Source: Candidatus Sulfopaludibacter sp. SbA3 (GTDB lineage Bacteria > Acidobacteriota > Terriglobia > 20CM-2-55-15). From it: a stretch of DNA of 33,563 nt. Positions 24,894 through 33,563 of this stretch are shown in pieces. The stretch lies in NCBI GenBank assembly GCA_945865815.1, contig CAMBFR010000037.1, forward strand, positions 1-33,563, in the 5' to 3' direction. The notes beneath the pieces were generated by a model that did not search any database, was not told the origin of the DNA, and saw only the letters and a list, made by a program, of their open reading frames with translations. The translations under genes and the position numbers were made by a program. Each line of letters starts with the position of its first letter. The first letter of the stretch is position 1.

Positions 24894-27464
24894 ATGATTC
24901 GTTTTGAGAAACTAACTATCAAGGCTCAGGAAGCGCTGCAGTCGGCGCAGAGTCACGCCCAGGAATTGGGGAATCCCCAGATCACGTCCGATCATCTGCT
25001 CTGGGCGTTGATCCAGCAGAAGGACGGTGTCGTGATGCCGATTCTTCAGAAGCTGGGGACGAATCTGCAGACGCTGGCGGGTGGCCTGGCCGATTCCGTG
25101 GCCAGGCTGCCGAAGGTGCAAGGGCAGGCGGAAATCCAACTTTCGCCCGCGCTCAACCGCATCCTCGAAGACGCGCTGAAGGAAGCCGACCAGTTCAAGG
25201 ACGAATACGTGAGTACCGAGCACCTGTTGATCGCGTTATCGAATGGAAAAGGCGAGGCTGTATCGCAGATCCTGCAGTCGCATGGCGTCACGAAGGACGC
25301 GATCCTCAAAGTGCTGGTGTCGATTCGGGGGACACAGAAAATCACGGATCCCAATCCGGAAGAGAAGTACCAGGCGCTGCAACGGTATTCCCGCGACCTG
25401 ACCGATCTTGCGCGCAAGGGAAAGCTGGATCCGGTCATCGGGCGGGACGAAGAAATCCGGCGAGTGATGCAGGTCCTTTCGCGGCGCACCAAAAACAATC
25501 CGGTGCTGATTGGCGAGCCGGGCGTTGGAAAGACCGCGATCGTCGAGGGCCTGGCTCAACGCGTGATCGCTGGAGATGTGCCGGAGTCGCTCAAGCGGAA
25601 AAAGATCGTCGCGCTCGATCTTGGGGCGATGGTCGCGGGAACGAAGTATCGCGGCGAATTTGAAGACCGGTTGAAAGCGGTCATGAAGGAAATCGAAGAC
25701 GCGGGTGGGGGAATCGTACTCTTCATTGACGAGCTGCATACGCTGGTGGGCGCGGGAGGCGCAGAAGGCGCCATCGACGCATCGAATATGCTCAAGCCCG
25801 CATTGGCGCGTGGAGATCTGCGATGCATCGGCGCCACCACGCTGAACGAATATCAGAAGTACATCGAAAAGGACAAAGCGCTGGAACGCCGGTTCCAGAA
25901 GACATATGTCGGGGAGCCCACGGTTGAAGACACTATTGCGATCCTTCGAGGCCTGAAGGAGCGATACGAGATCCATCATGGCGTGAAAATCAAGGATTCG
26001 GCGATCGTCGCCGCTGCAATGCTGTCCCATCGGTATATCGCCGACAGGTTTCTACCGGACAAGGCGATCGATCTTATCGATGAAGCGGCTGCGAGCCTGC
26101 GCATGCAGATCGACTCGATGCCGGTGGATATCGAATCGGTCGAGCGGCAGGTCATCCAGCTTGAAATCGAGCGCCAGGCACTGACCAAGGAAGACGATCC
26201 GGCCTCGCGTGAACGGCTGGGCCTGATCGAAAAGGAACTTGGTGAATTGCGCGAGCGCTCAACCGAAATGAAGCTGAGGTGGCAGCGCGAGAAGGAATTG
26301 ATTCAGAGCGTGAGGACGCTCAAAGAGGGAATCGAGGAGGCACACATCGAAGAACAGCAGGCCGAGCGGCAGGGCAACTACGCGAAGGTTGCCGAGATCC
26401 GCTATGGCCGCCTTCAGGAACTGGATCGAAAACTCAAAGAGGCTAATGCCACGCTGGAAGGCCCTCAACAGAACGAACGAATGCTGAAAGAGCAGGTTGA
26501 CGAGGAAGACATCGCTCACATCGTCGGAAAGTGGACCGGCATACCGGTTTCAAAGATGCTCGAAAGCGAAATCCAGAAGCTGGTTCGGATGGAAGGGCTT
26601 CTTGCGAACCGCGTTGTAGGCCAGGACGAAGCGCTCAAGGCGGTGGCGAATTCAATTCGCCGATCCCGCGCAGGCCTTCAGGATACGAACCGGCCGATCG
26701 GCGTGTTCATGTTTCTGGGCCCGACGGGCGTGGGTAAGACGGAAACCGCGCGCGCTCTTGCGGAGTTCCTGTTTGACGACGAGCGTGCGATGATCCGCGT
26801 CGATATGTCCGAGTACATGGAAAAGCACTCGGTTTCGCGGCTGATCGGCGCTCCTCCGGGATATGTCGGTTACGAAGAAGGCGGACAGCTTACCGAAAGC
26901 GTCCGCCGCCGTCCGTATGCTGTGATCCTGCTGGACGAAATCGAAAAAGCGCATCCGGATGTCTGGAACATCATGTTGCAGATATTCGACGACGGGCGTT
27001 TGACCGACGGCAAAGGCCGGACCGTCGATTTCAAGAACACGGTTGTCATCATGACCTCGAACGTGGGCGTTGGTCTGGCTGCCTCGAATGTCAGGGAAGA
27101 GTTGAAGGCCCACTTCAAGCCGGAGTTCCTGAACCGGATCGACGACATTGTGATCTTCCAGAGCCTCGGAAAAGAGGAGATTTCCAGGATTATCGAGATT
27201 CAGCTCGCAGTGCTTCGAAAACACCTTGCCGATCGCAAGATCACCCTCGACCTCACGCCGAGTGCTCGCGAAGCGCTGCTGAAGGAAGGATACGATCCGT
27301 CGTTCGGAGCGCGGCCGCTCAAGCGGGCTATCCAAAAGCTGCTGGCGGACCAACTGGCGCTTAAGCTGCTTGAAGGAACGATACAGCCGGGCGAACACGT
27401 TGTTGCCGACGTTTCGAACAGCGGCGAATTTACGTTCAAGGGGGTTCCCGCCGTAGCCTCCTGA
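24894..27464 (+). CDS. clpB: ClpB protein disaggregase
   Basis: ClpB is a hexameric AAA+ ATPase that pulls proteins out of aggregates with DnaK. From the ATG at 24894 it has 856 residues, standard for ClpB; a TTG at 24882 would add four. It contains the N-domain (1-145, two Clp repeats), NBD1 with Walker A GEPGVGKT (207-214), the long coiled-coil middle domain (about 405-525) that distinguishes ClpB from ClpA/ClpC, and NBD2 with Walker A GPTGVGKT (609-616). The AAGGA ribosome site is about 12 bases upstream. No ClpP-binding loop was noticed. It is probably co-transcribed with hsp20. Confidence 0.97.
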   Translation: MIRFEKLTIKAQEALQSAQSHAQELGNPQITSDHLLWALIQQKDGVVMPILQKLGTNLQTLAGGLADSVARLPKVQGQAEIQLSPALNRILEDALKEADQFKDEYVSTEHLLIALSNGKGEAVSQILQSHGVTKDAILKVLVSIRGTQKITDPNPEEKYQALQRYSRDLTDLARKGKLDPVIGRDEEIRRVMQVLSRRTKNNPVLIGEPGVGKTAIVEGLAQRVIAGDVPESLKRKKIVALDLGAMVAGTKYRGEFEDRLKAVMKEIEDAGGGIVLFIDELHTLVGAGGAEGAIDASNMLKPALARGDLRCIGATTLNEYQKYIEKDKALERRFQKTYVGEPTVEDTIAILRGLKERYEIHHGVKIKDSAIVAAAMLSHRYIADRFLPDKAIDLIDEAAASLRMQIDSMPVDIESVERQVIQLEIERQALTKEDDPASRERLGLIEKELGELRERSTEMKLRWQREKELIQSVRTLKEGIEEAHIEEQQAERQGNYAKVAEIRYGRLQELDRKLKEANATLEGPQQNERMLKEQVDEEDIAHIVGKWTGIPVSKMLESEIQKLVRMEGLLANRVVGQDEALKAVANSIRRSRAGLQDTNRPIGVFMFLGPTGVGKTETARALAEFLFDDERAMIRVDMSEYMEKHSVSRLIGAPPGYVGYEEGGQLTESVRRRPYAVILLDEIEKAHPDVWNIMLQIFDDGRLTDGKGRTVDFKNTVVIMTSNVGVGLAASNVREELKAHFKPEFLNRIDDIVIFQSLGKEEISRIIEIQLAVLRKHLADRKITLDLTPSAREALLKEGYDPSFGARPLKRAIQKLLADQLALKLLEGTIQPGEHVVADVSNSGEFTFKGVPAVAS

Positions 27465-27498
27465 CAGGCGGCTGCGCGCCGGATTGGATTCGGACCCC

Positions 27499-29872
<2,374 letters not shown>

Positions 29873-29886
<14 letters not shown>

Positions 29887-30277
29887 GAAGTTTCCCCCTG
29901 CCAAGTAGCTCGACAATGCCTTGGCTGACGAACGGAGCCGCGGTTGCGCCGAGCAGGAGACCGCTCAGTGATCGCGCAATTGGAGAATCGACAAGCAACC
30001 ACGCGACGACGAATTCCGCAATCAGGATAAGCATCGACGCTTTCAGCCATCGCGAACTGGGCGCCAGCCCGGCCGCCAGGGAGGCAAGGAATCCAAGATA
30101 GATTGATGCGCACCGAATGCAGACTGGAAGCGCCTCCCCGGCAATGAACCAGGATCGCGAGGGATCCTGGTGACAGATGATGGAAAAGAATAAGTAAATC
30201 GGGGACAGGCCGGCAAGGGGAGCAGCAAGGATGGCCATGCACCAGAGCGAAGCGGCGACCAGTGGGATTCGATTCAC
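29873..30277 (-). CDS. DUF2085 family membrane protein
   Basis: The 134-residue protein has about four hydrophobic segments and the DUF2085 signature: CHQ (C35-H36-Q37) followed by CIRCASIY (C53-R55-C56). The conserved Cys/His set suggests a metal or redox site, but the family function is unknown to me. It lies three bases after serS on the same strand and overlaps the zinc-ribbon gene downstream, so the three form a probable operon. Confidence 0.82.
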
Positions 30278-30280
30278 GGC

Positions 30281-31567
30281 TTAGATAATGGTTTCCGGCC
30301 GAATCACACTTTGGCCGTCCAGGTATGGCCGTAGCGCTTCGGGAATCACGACGCTGCCATCCTTCTGTTGGTAGTTTTCCATTAACGCAATCCAGGTGCG
30401 TCCTATTGCAAGGCCTGAACCGTTCAGCGTGTGGGCGAAACGAACCTTCTCGCCCGCGGAGGGACGATAACGGATATTCGCGCGCCGCGCCTGAAAGTCC
30501 TGAAAGTTGCTGCACGACGAAATCTCACGGTATCCATTCTGCCCGGGGAGCCACACTTCGATGTCGTAGCTCTTGGCGGCCTGAAAACTCATGTCGCCGG
30601 TCGAATGGATCACGACTCGATACGCAATTTCCAGCCTCTTCAAAATGTCTTCCGCGTCGAGAACAAGCGCCTCCAGATCGGCGTTGGAATCTTCCTGCCT
30701 CGCGAATTTGACGAGTTCGACCTTGTTGAACTGGTGTTGACGGAAGATCCCTCGAACGTCCTTGCCGTACGATCCTGCTTCACTCCGGAAACAGGGAGTA
30801 AAGGCCGCGAACTTGATTGGAAGCCGCTCGCCGTCGATGATCTCGTCGCGATAAATGTTCGTAACCGGCACCTCGGCAGTGGGTATCAGGTAGTACTCCG
30901 TATCCTTGACCTTAAACAGCTCCGCTTCGAACTTTGGCAGGCTGCCGGTTCCGAACAGGCTCTTCGCGTTCGCCATGAAAGGAGGCATGATCTCGCGGTA
31001 TCCGTGTTCCTTCGTGTGGATATCCAGCATGAAGTTCAGCAGCGCCCGTTCCACGCGTGCGCCGGCCCCCGCCAACAAGGGGAAACGGGAACCCGTGATC
31101 TTGGTTGCACGCTCGAGGTCGAGTATCCCCAGTGGGGGACAAAGATCCCAATGAGCCTTGGGTTCAAAGTCAAAGCTGGGAGGGGCGCCAACCCGCCGGA
31201 CTTCCACGTTTTGCTCGTCGGTAGCGCCTATGGGAACGGCGGGATCGGGCAGGTTGGGAATCGTCGATGCGAACTGAAATAGACCGTCCTCGAGTCCTCG
31301 GAGCGACTCTTCCAGAGTCTTAATTCGGTCCGAAACAGCCTTCATTTCGCTTCGCATGGCCGTAACATCGGCTTTCTGTTTAACAAGCCTTCCAATCTCT
31401 TCGGAAGCCGTGTTTCGGGTCTGCCGCAGGCCCTCAAGTTCCTGAATGACCTGCCTTCGCTCACCATCCAGACGCTGAAACGTCTCTACGTCGAGCGCAA
31501 AACCACGGGTCGACAACCTCTCGCGGGCGGCCTGGATGTTCTCGCGCAGATATCCGATATCCAACAT
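30281..31567 (-). CDS. serS: Seryl-tRNA synthetase (SerS)
   Basis: A class II synthetase that charges tRNA-Ser (and tRNA-Sec if present). I choose the ATG at 31567, giving the typical N-terminus MLDIGYLREN and 428 residues, with AGGG upstream; an ATG at 31588 would add seven residues. The N-terminal coiled-coil arm (about 25-105) binds the tRNA. Motif 2 (FRSEAGSYGKDVRGIFRQHQFNKVE) and motif 3 (LNGSGLAIGRTWIALMENYQ) are clear. It is divergent from the GWxTD gene. Confidence 0.96.
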   Translation of the reverse strand: MLDIGYLRENIQAARERLSTRGFALDVETFQRLDGERRQVIQELEGLRQTRNTASEEIGRLVKQKADVTAMRSEMKAVSDRIKTLEESLRGLEDGLFQFASTIPNLPDPAVPIGATDEQNVEVRRVGAPPSFDFEPKAHWDLCPPLGILDLERATKITGSRFPLLAGAGARVERALLNFMLDIHTKEHGYREIMPPFMANAKSLFGTGSLPKFEAELFKVKDTEYYLIPTAEVPVTNIYRDEIIDGERLPIKFAAFTPCFRSEAGSYGKDVRGIFRQHQFNKVELVKFARQEDSNADLEALVLDAEDILKRLEIAYRVVIHSTGDMSFQAAKSYDIEVWLPGQNGYREISSCSNFQDFQARRANIRYRPSAGEKVRFAHTLNGSGLAIGRTWIALMENYQQKDGSVVIPEALRPYLDGQSVIRPETII

Positions 31568-31610
31568 GGCCCTGAGATTGTAGTGCATGTGGAGGCAAGG
31601 GAGAAGGCGA

Positions 31611-31638
31611 TTGACTCTTAAATCGTTAGTGCTATGAT
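31611..31638 (+). promoter_or_regulatory. Promoter of the GWxTD gene
   Basis: TTGACT (31611-31616) and TATGAT (31633-31638) each match consensus at five of six positions, spaced by 16 bases. It lies in the gap between divergent serS and the GWxTD gene. A start near 31645 gives a leader of about 47 bases to the ATG at 31692. Confidence 0.7.
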
Positions 31639-31691
31639 ACTTGCCTGATAATTTACCGGACGCTTACAGCATAATGACCCGAGGTGCTTGT

Positions 31692-33302
31692 ATGACTCGA
31701 AGAGCGATTCTGGCGATGATGGCCTGGATCCTGCTACTCACGTCTTTCCCTATGGCCGCGCAAAGGCGCGAACAACCGCAGAACAACAATAACAACCGTT
31801 CCCGCGCGCAGGAGTTGGCAAACCGCGCTCTGCGGAGATGGATAGACGAAGACGTCGCCTACATCATTACGAACGAGGAAAGAACTGCGTTCAACCGGCT
31901 GCAGACCGATGAAGAGCGTGAGCAGTTCATCGAGAATTTCTGGTTGCGCCGCGATCCCACTCCCGACTCGATCGAAAACGAGTTCAGGGAAGACCATTAC
32001 GGACGGATCGCATACGCGAATGAGCGATACGCCTCGGGCATACCGGGCTGGAAGTCGGACCGGGGAAGAATCTATATCATCCATGGCGAGCCCGCTGAAA
32101 TCGAGTCCCACCCCTCCGGCGGAACGTATCAGAGGCCTATTGAGGAAGGTGGCGGGACGACGAGCACATTTCCTTTCGAGACCTGGCGTTATCGATTTAT
32201 TGAAGGGATCGGCACCAACGTCATCTTTGAGTTTGTGGATCCAACGATGACCGGCGAGTACCGGTTTACCATCGATCCCAGTGAAAAGGACGCTTTGCTG
32301 CATGTGCCCGGCGCGGGCTTGACGGACTACGAAGCGTACAACGGTGTCGATAAATCGGAGCGATTGAACAGGGATTCGGCCACGCTGGGCAACGGTCTTG
32401 CAACAGGCCGGATGAATCAGTTCGACCGTCTGCAGTTGCTGGCCGATGCTTTCAGGCCCCCCGCAATCAAGTTCAAGGATCTCGAGAGTATTGTTACAAC
32501 AAACCTCTCATTCAATCTGCTCCCGTTTAATTTTCGGACCGATTTCGTTCGTGTCACCGATGAAACGATCCTGACGCCGGTCACGATTCTTCTTCAAAAC
32601 AAGGATCTGGCGTTCCAGGAACAGGAAGGCATTCACAGGGCGACTGTGAACGTTTACGGACGCATTACGGGAATCAACGGCCGCGTTGCCCAGGCATTTG
32701 AAGATACGATCGCGCAGGATGTGCCGACAGCATTGTTCAAGTCGACGCTGGAGACTGCTTCGATTTATCAGAAAATCGTTCCGCTCCGGCCCGGCCTCTA
32801 CAAGATCGATCTGGTAGTGAAGGACACCCATAGTGGAAACGTCGGAACCATCAATCAACGCCTTGCCGTCCCCCGCTATCCGGACGAAAAGCTCTCGATC
32901 AGTTCGGTAATTCTGGCCGACCTCATTGAGGACCTTCCCCCGCGGCAGGTGGCCACCGGTTCGTGGATTCTGGGTGGCATGAAAGTTCGGCCGAATGTGA
33001 AAGATGAATTTCGGCGAAACGCAAACCTTAAGGTCTGGTTCCAGGTTTACAACCTGAAAGTGGATGAACAATCGCATAAACCTTCTGCAACTCTCGAAAT
33101 GCTCATCACGCGCAACGGTCAGGAAGTGAAGAAAATCGTAGAAGATTCCAATGAGCTTTCCGGAGCCGCTCAGCAGATGACGCTGACAAAGAGTTTGCCC
33201 CTGGCCGACTTTGAGCCGGGAGAGTATTCGCTGCAGGTGAAGGTAACGGATAATCTCAGCAAGGAGATTATCTCTTCGAACGAAAAGTTTGCCGTTCGCT
33301 GA
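31692..33302 (+). CDS. Exported GWxTD-domain protein
   Basis: The ATG at 31692 is preferred because GAGGT lies six bases upstream and it places a signal peptide at the N-terminus (basic MTRRAIL, hydrophobic core, AAQ cleavage-like end near residue 24). The ATG at 31674 or a TTG at 31641 would only lengthen the leader. The 536-residue product then has an Asn/Arg-rich linker and a GWxTD domain (about 45-200): DEEREQFIENFWLRRDPTP and GWKSDRGRIYIIHGEP (G119-W120). The C-terminal half looks beta-rich, perhaps Ig-like (QVKVTDNLSKEIISS). The domain is frequent in Acidobacteriota; its function is unknown. Confidence 0.9.
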   Translation: MTRRAILAMMAWILLLTSFPMAAQRREQPQNNNNNRSRAQELANRALRRWIDEDVAYIITNEERTAFNRLQTDEEREQFIENFWLRRDPTPDSIENEFREDHYGRIAYANERYASGIPGWKSDRGRIYIIHGEPAEIESHPSGGTYQRPIEEGGGTTSTFPFETWRYRFIEGIGTNVIFEFVDPTMTGEYRFTIDPSEKDALLHVPGAGLTDYEAYNGVDKSERLNRDSATLGNGLATGRMNQFDRLQLLADAFRPPAIKFKDLESIVTTNLSFNLLPFNFRTDFVRVTDETILTPVTILLQNKDLAFQEQEGIHRATVNVYGRITGINGRVAQAFEDTIAQDVPTALFKSTLETASIYQKIVPLRPGLYKIDLVVKDTHSGNVGTINQRLAVPRYPDEKLSISSVILADLIEDLPPRQVATGSWILGGMKVRPNVKDEFRRNANLKVWFQVYNLKVDEQSHKPSATLEMLITRNGQEVKKIVEDSNELSGAAQQMTLTKSLPLADFEPGEYSLQVKVTDNLSKEIISSNEKFAVR

Positions 33303-33330
33303 GGACCCCTGTCAAACAGGAGAACTGCTC

Positions 33331-33447
33331 ATGACGCGAGTACAACGAGGTGCTCGGGTTTTAGTTTTCGCATGTATTGCGCTATTTCTGTTTCCGCTCG
33401 CCGCCGCTTCAGCCGATCTAGCCCTACCTTCGCATCAGACGTCATAG
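33331..33447 (+). CDS. 38-residue signal-peptide-like ORF, possibly a truncated gene
   Basis: Not long enough for most gene finders, this frame has a good ribosome site (CAGGAGA, about ten bases upstream) and lies 28 bases after the GWxTD stop. It encodes a convincing signal peptide (basic start MTRVQRGAR, hydrophobic core, AAASA cleavage-like site near residue 28), then only ten residues before TAG. It may be the remnant of a secreted-protein gene that lost its body, or a real short exported peptide. The remaining 116 bases show no clear gene. Confidence 0.45.
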   Translation: MTRVQRGARVLVFACIALFLFPLAAASADLALPSHQTS

Positions 33448-33563
33448 AACTCGGATTTGGTGGCGGAATTATGCATGAATAGGCCGACTCGTCATACATG
33501 AAAGAAGAGTAGGAAACCAGCGGTCCAATTCGAAAGCTTTCACGGCACGGCGTTGTTGAGCGT

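Overview
The window reads as a chromosomal segment of a free-living, moderately GC-rich bacterium, most probably an Acidobacteriota member. Reasons for that guess are the GWxTD-domain exported protein, the very large kinase/AAA/TPR/sigma-54 regulator and the HrcA/CIRCE heat-shock control. This is inference from gene content, not a phylogenetic result. No rRNA, tRNA, CRISPR array or transposase was seen.

Layout. (1) 34-6866, plus strand: a tightly packed aromatic amino-acid block, trpD-trpC-trpF-trpB-trpA-aroQ-tyrA, with several ATGA/GTGA stop-start overlaps. It runs straight into a two-subunit 3-oxoacid CoA-transferase (scoA-scoB). (2) 6867-10510, plus strand: a REP-like hairpin repeat, a small unknown protein, then a nucleotide-sugar set (UDP-glucose dehydrogenase, UDP-glucuronate decarboxylase, UDP-glucose 4-epimerase). 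(3) 10485-21658, minus strand: an accessory-looking, partly AT-richer block. In transcription order it holds a PqqD-like/M50 protease/HlyD fusion, a long leader with two tandem c-di-GMP-I (GEMM-I) riboswitch aptamers and a terminator, a 44-residue peptide gene, a membrane HD-GYP/GAF/degenerate-GGDEF protein, a 1678-residue pseudokinase/AAA/TPR/GAF/sigma-54 activator, and a small membrane protein. (4) 21724-24358: a cold-shock protein with a near-ideal promoter and long 5' UTR, queA, and a divergent RlmI-like methyltransferase. (5) 24355-29236, plus strand: a chaperone block of Hsp20, ClpB and a groEL without groES, the last under a CIRCE operator. (6) 29233-31567, minus strand: a zinc-ribbon membrane protein, a DUF2085 membrane protein and serS. 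(7) 31611-33447, plus strand: a promoter, a GWxTD-domain exported protein and a tiny signal-peptide-only ORF.

The part most worth attention is region 3. The same short locus contains c-di-GMP sensing RNA, a putative c-di-GMP phosphodiesterase, a small peptide directly under the riboswitches, and a membrane protein fusing a peptide-binding-like domain, an intramembrane-type protease and an export adaptor. I read this as a candidate c-di-GMP-controlled small-peptide processing/export system with local feedback and a dedicated sigma-54 regulator. The RNA elements and protein domains are visible in the sequence; the functional linkage is inference.
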